Shown here: one piece after another, positions 1 through 8,765 of the stretch
Layout of the letters: each line of letters begins with the position of its first letter
Position numbering within the stretch: the stretch's first letter is position 1
DNA from: Asticcacaulis aquaticus
GTDB taxonomy: Bacteria; Pseudomonadota; Alphaproteobacteria; Caulobacterales; Caulobacteraceae
Assembly: GCF_028550415.1 (NCBI RefSeq)
Contig: NZ_JAQQKX010000010.1
Span: 62,001-126,000, forward strand
Reading direction: 5' to 3'
Length of the DNA stretch: 64,000 nt
Position numbers and translations under genes: made by a program
The notes under the pieces: generated by a model
What the model saw: only the letters and a program-made list of their open reading frames with translations
What the model was told of the DNA's origin: nothing
The model's database searches: none

Positions 1-3000
1 CTGGTCGTGCGGGCTGAAAATCCTGACGGTATCAAGGATTTGCCGTGGGTGCCCGGCGACGATCAGCCCGAAAACGGCTTTGCCGAAGGCTCGCAGCCCC
101 TGGGCATTTTCCGACCCGTGCATGTGATCAGGACCAACAGTTTACGCGTTCGCCCGTTCGGGGCCTATGTCTGGGGCGGGCCGGGGCGGATCGACGCTCG
201 CCGCGCGCAACTGACGGTACGCAGCGAGTTGCAGAACGCGTCGGATCGTCGGCGCGACTTTACCTTGACCAGCGACGTGATCGATGCCGGGGGCAAGGTG
301 GTGGCGACGGTCACCACACCGCATATGCTCGGCGCCGGCGCCGAGGGCCACTTCGAGCAGGCCTTGCCGGAGATCAGAAATCCGCATCTGTGGTCGCCGG
401 AAACGCCCTATCTCTACACCTTGCGCACGCGTTTGAGTGAAAACGGCAAGGTGGTCGATGAGACCGTAACGACGACCGGTCTGCGCACGGTTGAGATCAC
501 CGGGACAAAGGATAGCGCACGACAGTTGCTGATCAACGGCAAGCCGTTTTATGTCCACGGTGTCGCCGAGTACGAGCATCATCTGGGGGCGTCTCAGGCC
601 TTTACCGACGCGCAGGTCGCTGCCCGTGTCAGCATGGTGAAGGCGGGCGGCTTCAACGCCTTTCGCGACGCGCACTATCCGCACAATCTGCGCTATCAGG
701 ACCATTTCGCCCGCGACGGCATTTTGTGGTGGACGCAGTTTTCGGCGCACGTCTGGTTCGACAACGACGCCTTTCGCGCCAATTTCAAGGCGCTGGCCGC
801 TGACTGGGTACGCGAGCGGCGCAACAACCCGGCCCTGTTCCTGTGGGGGCTACAGAACGAGTCGAAACTGCCACCGGATTTTGCGCGTGAGGTGATGAAT
901 ATCATCCGCGAGCACGATCCGATGGCTTCGGTCGAGCGCCTGATCGTGTCGTGCAATGGCGGCGAGGGGACCGACTGGAACGTGCCGCAGAACTGGTCCG
1001 GCACCTATGGCGGCAATCCGGATCGCTATGCCGAGGAACTGAAAAAGCAGGGTCTGGTCGGCGAATACGGCGCGTGGCGCTCGCTCGGCTGGCACGCCGA
1101 GGCTCCGTTCAAGGGGGGCGCGTTCAGCGAAAGCGCCGCGGCGGCGCTGCTGGAGAAAAAGGCGCGGCAGGCCCTGTCTGTCGAGGGTCAGGCGGTCGGC
1201 GATTTCCACTGGCTTTTGACCACGCATGAAAACCCGGGCCGTCTGATGCGCGCCGACGGAACACAGATCTTCGACGGCATCCGCCCGCTGGAGCAGGTCG
1301 GGCCGTCGAACAACAAGGGACTGCTGACCCTGTGGGGCGAGCCGACCGACGCCTTCTATATGTATCGGGCCAAGACAGTGAAAGAACCGATGGTCTATAT
1401 CGTCTCGCCGACCTGGCCGGACCGCTGGATCGAGCCGGGCGTGAAGTCGGGTATCGAGGTCTATTCGAACTGCGATACGGTCGAGCTGTTCAACGATGCG
1501 AACAACACCCTGTCGCTGGGGTGGCGCGCGCGTCCGGCGGACGGTGCGCCCTTCCGCTGGGATGGGGTCGAGGTGCGCTATAACCGGCTGTCCGCCGTGT
1601 GTCGCAATGGCGGCAAGACGGCGGCGCGCGACCTGATCCGCCTGCATTATCTGCCCGACGCGCCGGGGGTGGTTCCGCTTGCCGCCAAAGCCGATACCCG
1701 CGCCTATCTTTACCGGGTCAATGCCGGGGGGCCGGATTATCGCGATGCGGCGGGAAATCTGTGGCTGGGCGACCGGCACTGGGTCGAGGGCGCCCCCAAA
1801 AATGAAAAAAGCTGGGGTTGGCAAAGCTGGGGCGACGATTATCCCGACCTTGATCCGGCGCTGGGCAGCCGTCGTATCGGCTATGACGAAATCGCGGGGA
1901 CGGCGGACGGCGATCTGTACCGTACCTACCGTTTCGGGCGCGACCGGCTGCAATACCGGTTCAGTGTGCCCGATGGGACGTACGAGATCGAACTGCACTT
2001 TGCCGAGCCGTGGTATGGCCGCGCCGGGATCGACGCCAGGGGCTGGCGCGTCTTCGATGTCGCGGTCAATGGCCGGACGGTGGTGAAAAACCTCGACCTC
2101 TATGCCGAGGCCGGGTTCGGCAAGGCGATGACCAAGGTCGTGCGGGCCAAGGCTGAAAACGGCGAACTGCGCATCCACTTCCCGCGCGTCACGGCAGGGC
2201 AGGCGGTCATCGCGGCGATCGCTATCCGTGGCAAGGGGAGCGAGGCGCCGCCCGACGGCACCGACCTGATCGCGGGTCAGGGCCGTGCCTTCCTCGATAA
2301 CGGCGAAACGATCTACGTGACCGGCGATCAGCGCTGGGCCGGACTACCGCCCGCCGTGCTCGACAGCGACTGGGTGCCTCCCGAAAGCGCGTCGGCAACC
2401 GGCAATACGACGGTGCAGGTACGCCTCGACAGCGCGCTCTATCTGGCGCTGCCGGACGGCACGGCGTCCCCTGACGGATGGGCACCGACGGACCTCAAGG
2501 CGCGTGGATTTGCCTTCGTTACCCGTCGCGTCAAGGCGGGTGAAACCGTGAGCGTGCCCGCCGCCTTGCCGCTGCTGGTTCGCCGGGCTCTGCCGTTGCC
2601 GTTTGCGCCGGGGGTGTTCACCTTTGCGCGCAACAAGAATCTTTACGAGGCCGAAACCGCGAAGCTGACCGGGGCCGTCGCGGCCACGAAGCTCAAGGGC
2701 TATGCCGGTCAGGCCTATGCCGCCATTGAAGCGAACGGCAGCGCGGAATGGAGCGTCACGACCGGTGCCGCCAGCCGTCAGGCCTACACCTTCCGCTATC
2801 AGGCCACCGCCCCGTTAACGGCCCGTGTGATCCTCACCGATATGAGCGGCATCGAGGTTGCCGACCTGCCGGTGACCTTCGCGGTCAGCGACGGCTGGGC
2901 CGAGGCGGTCATCGAAACCCCTTCGCTGATCAATGCCGGAACCTACCGGCTGAGCCTGCGCGTCGAGGGGGCTGTGGCCGTCGATTACGTCATCGTCAAA

Positions 3001-3003
3001 TAA
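1..3003 (+). CDS. Glycoside hydrolase family 2 protein with malectin-like and C-terminal carbohydrate-binding domains (5' partial)
   Basis: The reading frame is open to the window edge, and the first codons read LVVRAEN, a typical end of the GH2 jelly-roll domain, so the true start lies upstream; the GTG at 7 is internal. Numbering from that GTG, a GH2 beta-sandwich is followed by a TIM barrel with acid/base Glu near 285 (LWGLQNES) and nucleophile Glu near 353 (VGEYGAW). A malectin-like domain lies near 640-755 (LHFAEPWYG) and a CBM6/CBM35-like module near 880-998. GH2 enzymes are retaining beta-galactosidases, glucuronidases or related exo-enzymes; specificity cannot be read here. The next gene starts 11 bases downstream on the same strand, so they probably form an operon. 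The visible part has no signal peptide because the N-terminus is missing. Confidence 0.88.
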   Translation: MVVRAENPDGIKDLPWVPGDDQPENGFAEGSQPLGIFRPVHVIRTNSLRVRPFGAYVWGGPGRIDARRAQLTVRSELQNASDRRRDFTLTSDVIDAGGKVVATVTTPHMLGAGAEGHFEQALPEIRNPHLWSPETPYLYTLRTRLSENGKVVDETVTTTGLRTVEITGTKDSARQLLINGKPFYVHGVAEYEHHLGASQAFTDAQVAARVSMVKAGGFNAFRDAHYPHNLRYQDHFARDGILWWTQFSAHVWFDNDAFRANFKALAADWVRERRNNPALFLWGLQNESKLPPDFAREVMNIIREHDPMASVERLIVSCNGGEGTDWNVPQNWSGTYGGNPDRYAEELKKQGLVGEYGAWRSLGWHAEAPFKGGAFSESAAAALLEKKARQALSVEGQAVGDFHWLLTTHENPGRLMRADGTQIFDGIRPLEQVGPSNNKGLLTLWGEPTDAFYMYRAKTVKEPMVYIVSPTWPDRWIEPGVKSGIEVYSNCDTVELFNDANNTLSLGWRARPADGAPFRWDGVEVRYNRLSAVCRNGGKTAARDLIRLHYLPDAPGVVPLAAKADTRAYLYRVNAGGPDYRDAAGNLWLGDRHWVEGAPKNEKSWGWQSWGDDYPDLDPALGSRRIGYDEIAGTADGDLYRTYRFGRDRLQYRFSVPDGTYEIELHFAEPWYGRAGIDARGWRVFDVAVNGRTVVKNLDLYAEAGFGKAMTKVVRAKAENGELRIHFPRVTAGQAVIAAIAIRGKGSEAPPDGTDLIAGQGRAFLDNGETIYVTGDQRWAGLPPAVLDSDWVPPESASATGNTTVQVRLDSALYLALPDGTASPDGWAPTDLKARGFAFVTRRVKAGETVSVPAALPLLVRRALPLPFAPGVFTFARNKNLYEAETAKLTGAVAATKLKGYAGQAYAAIEANGSAEWSVTTGAASRQAYTFRYQATAPLTARVILTDMSGIEVADLPVTFAVSDGWAEAVIETPSLINAGTYRLSLRVEGAVAVDYVIVK

Positions 3004-3014
3004 GGAGACACCGC

Positions 3015-5078
3015 ATGAACTGGGTACGTGTAATGGCCGTTTGCACGGTTCTGATCGTGATGCCCCTGACGGTGCTGGCCCAGCGCGTCGAAACGCCCCT
3101 CGACGACGGCTGGCGCTTCGTGCGTCAGGACGTCCCGGCGGCCAAAGACACGGAGTTCGACGACACAGGGTGGCAGGCGGTGACCTTGCCGCACACCTTC
3201 AATGCCGGGGATGCCGGTTCGGGCGGCGATAAGGCGCGCGGTGAAACGGAGGGCAGCTATTACCGCGGGCCGGGCTGGTATCGCAGGATGCTCGACCTGA
3301 CGCCGGAAGCGGGCCGCCGCTATGTGCTCAATTTCGACGGCGCGGCTCTGGTCACCGAACTGTGGGTCAATGGACAGTCCATCGGGCGTCACGACGGCGG
3401 CTATGCCGCCTTTCGCTTCGATATCACACCGGCCTTGAAACCGGGCAAGAACCTCATCGCCGTGCGCGTCGACAATAGGCGTTTTCCCCATATTGCGCCC
3501 CTGACCGGCGACTTCATCGTCTTCGGCGGCCTGTATCGCAAGGTGTCGCTGATCAGCGTGCCGGAGGCGCATATAAGTCTTGGCGACCACGGCGGGCCGG
3601 GGATCTATGTGACGACCAAGGCTATCGCGCCGAAGGCCATGATCGGTGTCAAAACCCTGCTGACCAACGACCGCGCGGCACCTGTCAAGGCCACCGTCTC
3701 GACGCGCATCCTCGATGCTACCGGCAAGGTCGTAGCGATGGGAACCACGCGTCATGATCTTATGGCCGGTCAGACCCTGCCGGTCGAAACCGCTCTGAGG
3801 ATCGCCAGGGCGCGTCTATGGGCCGGACGCGCCGATCCGTACCTCTATCGCGTCGAGGTAAGCGTCACCGCCAACGGCAGGCGCGACACGGTGGCAGCGC
3901 CCTTGGGGATTCGCACGGTCGCCGTCGATAAGACCGGCACGTTCCGCCTCAATGGCAAGCCTTACCGCATCTACGGCACCAATATGCAGCAGCCGGGACG
4001 CTACGGCAAAGGCACTGCCGTTTCCGACGCCGAGATTGCCGAGGACATGCAGATCATGGACGAGATGGGCGTCACCGCCCTGCGTCTGGCTCACATGCAG
4101 CACCCGAAAAAGGTCTATGAAGAGGCGGACCGGCGCGGCATACTGATCACCACCGAGGTGCCGCTGGTCGATGAGATCGATAATTCGGACGCCTTCCGCG
4201 ACACAACGGTCGCGCAGATGCGCGAACTGGTGGCGCAGAACTACAATCACCCGTCGGTCGCGACCTGGGGACTAGGCAACGAACTGCGCGTCTCAAGCCC
4301 GCAGTCGAACGCCGTGCTGGCCGGTCTTCAGGCGACCGCCAAGGGCATGGACCCCTACCGTCCGACCAATTACGCTCACTGTTGCCTTGATGACAACGAC
4401 GCCATCGCCAACCATTCCGACACCATCTCCTATAACCGCTATTTCGGCTGGTACTGGGGTGAACACGCCGACATGGGCAAATGGGCCGATGACCTGCACG
4501 CCAAGTATCCCGACCGTATCCTTGGGGTGTCGGAATACGGAGCCGGGGCGAGTATCAAGCATCAGGAAGACCCGCCGAAACGCACCGTGCCGCAAAGCTA
4601 CTGGCACCCGGAGCAGTATCAGGCGCTCTATCACGAGGCCAACTGGCGCGAACTGAACAAGCGGCCCTATCTGTGGTCGAACTTCATCTGGCTGGCCTTC
4701 GACTTTCCGTCCTTCCGCCGTAACGAGGGCGATCGCCCCGCGATCAACGACAAGGGCCTCGTCACCGAGGACCGCAAGGTGCGCAAGGACGCCTGGTACT
4801 GGTATCAGGCTAACTGGTCCGAAGCGCCGATGGTGCATATCACCAGCCGCCGTGACACGCCGAAACGCGCAAAGTTCGTCACAGTGAAGATCTATACCAA
4901 TCAGCCCGAGGTGAGCCTGACTTTCAACGGCCAGCGGTTGTCGCCCAAAAAGCCCGATGATCACATCGCCACATGGGATATAGAACTGATCGAAGGCGAT
5001 AATACCGTCACGGCGACGGCAGGCGCGGTGACGGATTCGGTGGTCTGGCAATGGACGGCGCGGACGGGCGGCCTATAA
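3015..5078 (+). CDS. Glycoside hydrolase family 2 protein (beta-galactosidase/beta-glucuronidase type), secreted
   Basis: This 687-residue protein begins MNWVRVMAVCTVLIVM and has a Sec signal peptide ending at VLAQ. The ATG at 3015 is chosen because it is preceded by AAGGAG (3002-3007) and gives the signal peptide; the frame extends upstream but overlaps the preceding GH2 gene. The GH2 sugar-binding domain covers about 30-165, the beta-sandwich 170-290 and the TIM barrel 295-590, with acid/base Glu423 (WGLGNEL) and nucleophile Glu507 (GVSEYGAG). A short Ig-like domain closes the protein. It lies 11 bases after another GH2 gene, so the two probably act together on the same beta-linked side chain in the periplasm or outside the cell. 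A strong hairpin terminator follows at 5329-5357. Confidence 0.88.
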   Translation: MNWVRVMAVCTVLIVMPLTVLAQRVETPLDDGWRFVRQDVPAAKDTEFDDTGWQAVTLPHTFNAGDAGSGGDKARGETEGSYYRGPGWYRRMLDLTPEAGRRYVLNFDGAALVTELWVNGQSIGRHDGGYAAFRFDITPALKPGKNLIAVRVDNRRFPHIAPLTGDFIVFGGLYRKVSLISVPEAHISLGDHGGPGIYVTTKAIAPKAMIGVKTLLTNDRAAPVKATVSTRILDATGKVVAMGTTRHDLMAGQTLPVETALRIARARLWAGRADPYLYRVEVSVTANGRRDTVAAPLGIRTVAVDKTGTFRLNGKPYRIYGTNMQQPGRYGKGTAVSDAEIAEDMQIMDEMGVTALRLAHMQHPKKVYEEADRRGILITTEVPLVDEIDNSDAFRDTTVAQMRELVAQNYNHPSVATWGLGNELRVSSPQSNAVLAGLQATAKGMDPYRPTNYAHCCLDDNDAIANHSDTISYNRYFGWYWGEHADMGKWADDLHAKYPDRILGVSEYGAGASIKHQEDPPKRTVPQSYWHPEQYQALYHEANWRELNKRPYLWSNFIWLAFDFPSFRRNEGDRPAINDKGLVTEDRKVRKDAWYWYQANWSEAPMVHITSRRDTPKRAKFVTVKIYTNQPEVSLTFNGQRLSPKKPDDHIATWDIELIEGDNTVTATAGAVTDSVVWQWTARTGGL

Positions 5079-5328
5079 ATCATACAAACATATTACATAT
5101 TATATGTATTGCATGTAATTGAATGTTGTATTATGAATTTATCATCAAGGTGGCAAGTATCGATTCGGTCGTTTCCGGCGCCTCATCCCTCTCCGGAAGG
5201 GAGCGGATCACATACTTGCGACCCCTGTTTCCGGTGTGCGAAATCCTGATTTTGCCGCCGGGAGGTTCAGGGTTGTGGCCCCGTGTCGTGCATCTTCCGG
5301 CCACGGATTGATATGTGATCCTTTCCAT
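5079..5328. other. Intergenic stretch with an A+T-rich patch, no gene recognised
   Basis: About 250 bases separate two convergent genes. The first 65 bases are strikingly A+T rich and contain TATTATATGTATTGC (5098-5112), which matches 12 of 15 positions of the palindromic box found upstream of the dehydratase and GH28 genes, but here no gene start follows. Short reading frames exist in both directions but none has a ribosome-binding site or recognisable product. The patch could be a remnant of a lost promoter region. Confidence 0.4.
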
Positions 5329-5357
5329 CGGAGGGCGGCATCGCCCTCCGTTTTTTT
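5329..5357 (+). terminator. Rho-independent terminator of the GH2 pair
   Basis: A perfect 9-bp stem, CGGAGGGCG (5329-5337) with CGCCCTCCG (5342-5350), has a 4-base loop and is followed by seven T on the plus strand. It overlaps the stop codon of the convergent beta-helix gene by two bases. The T-run is only on the plus side, so it should stop transcription from the GH2 genes. Confidence 0.85.
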
Positions 5358-7353
5358 ATTCGGGCCGGACCCCGGCATTACGGATGACGGCCTGCGCTTC
5401 GGGCGGCCAGTTCTTGTCCGGCAGCAGATAATTGTCGTCGGCGACATTATCGATCTCTTTCAGCCAGCGGCCGCCGGTCTTGATCGAATTGTGCCAGTTG
5501 TGGCGCGCCGTATTGTTCGACGAAATCCGCTTCAGATATTCCTTGCCTGCGGTATTGATGTTCAGCCACATGCCCTGGGTGTCGACGACGTTATTCTCGA
5601 TCAGGAAGTGCTTTGAGCCTTCATCGAGATAGAGGGCGACCTTGTTGTTGATGTCGGCGATATAGTTGTTGCGGATGACCGCGTTCGGATTGGCCGACAG
5701 GTTATAGATCGCACCGCCGTCCATGTACCACTGCTTAACGCCGTGAATGCGGTTGCCTTCGATGACGGTATTTTTCAGCGTCGTCGGGGTATCAAAGACC
5801 GGATTGTGCAGATAGCCCTTCTGCTTCTTGTCGTAGTTCGGATTGCCGCCGGCGTCATTGTAACCCCAGCCCCAACCGACCGCGATGGCGTCATAGGGCG
5901 CGTCGGAAATGTCGTTATGCCGGATCTGAGCGCCGTCGATATAGGTGGTCAGGACGGCGGCATTGTCCTTGTAGTCCTGCGACACCGTGGTGATCCAGTT
6001 GTCCTCGATGACGAGGTTCTGGCTGATCAGGCGCGGATCGTCCGGGTGGTGCGCCGGGGTCTGGATGCCACCGGCCATGATAGCACTGCCCGACAGGACG
6101 GCGAAGCGGTTACGCGTGACGCGGATGTTTTGTGTGGCCAGACCGACGCCTGACAGGTGCGCATTGGCGTCGTTGCCGATGCCGAGCCCGACCTGACCCA
6201 GTTGCGAGAAGGTGTTACGGGCAAAGGTGATGTTACGGGCGGCGGAGACCTGAATTGCGGCGGGAATCTGGTTCCATTTCAGGCGCATGCGCTCGAAGTC
6301 GGCGCAGCCCCAGCCGCACACCTTCCACGCCTCAGAGGGCCGAACCGGCGACACCTCTTTCAGAAACGCGCCGCTTTGCTGGTTGGCGTAGCCCGTCGGC
6401 TGCGACGGCCCCATCCATGAGGTGTAGGAAAAGCGCAGGCCTTCGAAGGTCAGGTTCTCGACCGGTTTGTCCACGGTTCCGGAAATGCTGATCAGTACTT
6501 CAAGCCGCGGCAGGGTGACGGTCAGTTTCGCTACATCGGCGTCGAGCGCGGCGCGCAAGTAAAGCTTGCCCTCTTCGGGGCTGACGAACCACTGATAGGG
6601 GCGCGAGTGCCACTGATTGACCTTGCCGAAGAACTCCGGCGCGTTGACGAGGAACAGGTGCGACTCGTTGGCGAAGAAGGGTTTGGTCAGGGTGTCGTAG
6701 CCCCAGGTGTTGTTGTCCCACGCCGGTTGTTGCATGGTGACCACCTGCCCGTCGATCGACTTTACCGGGGCGTACCGGTCGGTGAAGATGCCGGTCGCCT
6801 CGACCTCCAGCCGCGCCGGGTGTTTGAGGTCGGCGATATAGGCCAGCTTGGGATTTTTGATCGTGAAACCCGTAGCCGAGTATTCGAGATCTTCGGGCTT
6901 GATCTCGATGAAGGGCCGTTCGGCCAGCACGTCATCGACCCAGAGTTGACGCGCGTCGGTGCCCTTGGGCACATTGGCGACGTAGAGGCGCTTATCGGCA
7001 TCGACCAGCGTGAAGCCGGTGACCGTGAACCCGCCGGAAATCAACGGCGTCGCCCCTTCGGCGGCACGCCATGTTACGCTGTGGCCGTTTTTCCCGCCGT
7101 CGGCGGCGGTGAAGACGAGCGGCGCGTTCAGGGCATAGGTGCCGTCGCCCAGCACGACCACGACATCGTCCTTCGCATTGGCCTTACGCACGGCGGTCTG
7201 GGTGCGAGGCAGGGTGCGGAAAGGTTTCTGAGCCGTACCGTCGCCCGTATCGCTGCCGGTGGGCGAGACGTGGATGACGGTCTCGGCCCAGACGGGTAGC
7301 GATATGGGCAACGACAGGAGGCTACACGACAGGAGCAGGGCAGACAGGCGCAT
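5356..7353 (-). CDS. Secreted right-handed parallel beta-helix protein, possible GH141-type glycosidase
   Basis: The 665-residue protein begins MRLSALLLSCSLLSLP with a Sec signal peptide cleaved after VWA. The start at 7353 is preferred over an in-frame ATG at 7383 because it forms a TAATG stop-start junction with the MFS gene and opens directly with the signal peptide. The mature N-terminus has the IHVSPTGSDTGDGT motif common to parallel beta-helix carbohydrate enzymes, followed by a PLISGG segment and, after about residue 300, repeated beta-helix coils (IRVTRNRF, VIEDNWI, IRNNYIAD). The arrangement resembles GH141, whose members include an RG-II alpha-L-fucosidase and a xylanase; polysaccharide lyases and GH120 share the fold. 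The family assignment is tentative, but translational coupling to a sugar transporter supports a role in oligosaccharide breakdown. Confidence 0.7.
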   Translation of the reverse strand: MRLSALLLSCSLLSLPISLPVWAETVIHVSPTGSDTGDGTAQKPFRTLPRTQTAVRKANAKDDVVVVLGDGTYALNAPLVFTAADGGKNGHSVTWRAAEGATPLISGGFTVTGFTLVDADKRLYVANVPKGTDARQLWVDDVLAERPFIEIKPEDLEYSATGFTIKNPKLAYIADLKHPARLEVEATGIFTDRYAPVKSIDGQVVTMQQPAWDNNTWGYDTLTKPFFANESHLFLVNAPEFFGKVNQWHSRPYQWFVSPEEGKLYLRAALDADVAKLTVTLPRLEVLISISGTVDKPVENLTFEGLRFSYTSWMGPSQPTGYANQQSGAFLKEVSPVRPSEAWKVCGWGCADFERMRLKWNQIPAAIQVSAARNITFARNTFSQLGQVGLGIGNDANAHLSGVGLATQNIRVTRNRFAVLSGSAIMAGGIQTPAHHPDDPRLISQNLVIEDNWITTVSQDYKDNAAVLTTYIDGAQIRHNDISDAPYDAIAVGWGWGYNDAGGNPNYDKKQKGYLHNPVFDTPTTLKNTVIEGNRIHGVKQWYMDGGAIYNLSANPNAVIRNNYIADINNKVALYLDEGSKHFLIENNVVDTQGMWLNINTAGKEYLKRISSNNTARHNWHNSIKTGGRWLKEIDNVADDNYLLPDKNWPPEAQAVIRNAGVRPE

Positions 7354-8642
7354 TATTTTACCGAACGGATGGGCAGGACGCACAGCGACGAGCCGAAGAC
7401 GAAGATGATCGCCGCTACGAACAGCACCGCGTAATTATTGCCGGACAGGTTGAGCAGAACTGCGGCCATGACCGGGCTGAGGATCTGCGGGATATTTATG
7501 GCGGTGGTCAGGATGCCGAGGTTCTTGCCTTCGTCACCGGCTTCGGTTTTCGGCAGGACCTGAGTCATGAGGGCCATGTCGATCGACATGAACGACCCGT
7601 AGCCGAGGCCGATCAGGGCGGCATAGATCTGCATGCCGGACATATCGGGCAGGATCAGCGGCACGACCATCGCCACGCCCATGATCAGGCTGGCGACGAA
7701 GACGAAGGGCTTGCGCCGTTGCAGGCGGTCGGACAAAAAACCCGACGCCACGGAAGAGACGACAAGGCAACCGAAGGTGATCAGGGCCAGCTCGGCGATG
7801 GCGGTATTGGCACGCGCGACCCCCAGCCCGATATAGTCCTGAAGGATATAGAGCAGGTAGGTGGCGATGGCCTGATAGCCCATATAGATGGTAAAGCGCC
7901 CGGCGAAGGCCCAGGCGAAATCGGGGTGCTGGCGCGGGTCGATCCAGAAGCTTTTCAAAAAGACGCCCAGACGAAAGGTTTCGGGCGCGGTGCGCGGGAC
8001 CGGGGGCTCGCGGTTGATGACGACGAAGGTGATGCAGCAGGCGGCGATGGCCAGCGCAAACAGGCCATAGGCCATGACGCGCTCCCCGGCCAGATAGCCT
8101 GCCACGACGGTGCCCGCCGTCAATCCGGCCGTCATGCCCGCACCGACGAAGCCGGAGACGACGCCGCGCGTCTGTTCGGGAAAGCGGTCGGCGATGATCG
8201 TGGTCATGGCGGGCTGCATCGAATTATAGGCGACGGCGGCCATGACCCACAGGACCAGAACCGAGGCGAAACTGGTCATCAGCGAGACGCCGAACAGGGC
8301 CAGCGACCCGATCAGCGCACCGGCCAGTATCCACGGCGACCGTCGGCCCCAGCGCGTATGCGTCCGGTCGGACAAGGCCCCGGCGATGGGCGTCGTCAGG
8401 GTCGAAAACACCGAGGTCACGGCGAAGAGCAGCGCCAGATTCCCGGCCTTGTTCGCCGGATCGAACTCGGCGATCTGATTGGGCAGCAAAACCCCCAGTA
8501 CGCCCGAATAGAGCGCCATCAGCACAAAGAAGCTGAGGGTCAGGGAATATTGCAGGCGGATTCGCCGACCGCCTGACACCGGAAGGGCAGGGGCAGGCCT
8601 ATCGGGCAGCGCGCTAAGCGCCTCCGGCACAGTCTCGGTCAT
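7353..8642 (-). CDS. MFS sugar transporter
   Basis: A 429-residue integral membrane protein with about twelve hydrophobic segments. Between segments 2 and 3 is DRTHTRWGRRSP, like the conserved loop of MFS and GPH-type (glycoside-pentoside-hexuronide) cation symporters. It probably carries a mono- or oligosaccharide released by the coupled beta-helix enzyme across the inner membrane. The stop codon overlaps the ATG of that gene by one base (TAATG), so the two form one operon with this gene first. A LacI-type palindrome, TAGCGCTA (8683-8690), lies about 40 bases upstream of the start and suggests sugar-responsive control. The substrate cannot be deduced from sequence. Confidence 0.85.
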   Translation of the reverse strand: MTETVPEALSALPDRPAPALPVSGGRRIRLQYSLTLSFFVLMALYSGVLGVLLPNQIAEFDPANKAGNLALLFAVTSVFSTLTTPIAGALSDRTHTRWGRRSPWILAGALIGSLALFGVSLMTSFASVLVLWVMAAVAYNSMQPAMTTIIADRFPEQTRGVVSGFVGAGMTAGLTAGTVVAGYLAGERVMAYGLFALAIAACCITFVVINREPPVPRTAPETFRLGVFLKSFWIDPRQHPDFAWAFAGRFTIYMGYQAIATYLLYILQDYIGLGVARANTAIAELALITFGCLVVSSVASGFLSDRLQRRKPFVFVASLIMGVAMVVPLILPDMSGMQIYAALIGLGYGSFMSIDMALMTQVLPKTEAGDEGKNLGILTTAINIPQILSPVMAAVLLNLSGNNYAVLFVAAIIFVFGSSLCVLPIRSVK

Positions 8643-8679
8643 GTCGTTTCCTCCGGGTCGTTTTTATCTCTTATGCGCA

Positions 8680-8724
8680 TGGTAGCGCTAAACCCGTCTC
8701 TGACGTTGTCAATTTAGCGTTTAG
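8680..8724. promoter_or_regulatory. Candidate LacI-family operator region upstream of the MFS gene
   Basis: TGGTAGCGCTAAAC (8680-8693) has the perfect central palindrome TAGCGCTA, typical of LacI-family operators with a central CG. Nearby are TGACGTTGTCA (8701-8711, arms TGAC/GTCA) and a degenerate second copy, TTTAGCGTTTAG (8713-8724). The position in the 5' region of the MFS/beta-helix operon suits an operator. No LacI-type regulator is encoded in this window. Confidence 0.5.
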
Positions 8725-8765
8725 TCTTAACCTTTGGTGTCAGTGTCGGTCCTCAGTGTCGGTTC

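Noticed and set aside
5123-5311. Short open frames in the gap after the second GH2 gene
   Set aside because: No ribosome-binding site, no recognisable domain, and the region overlaps in both strands; more likely non-coding.
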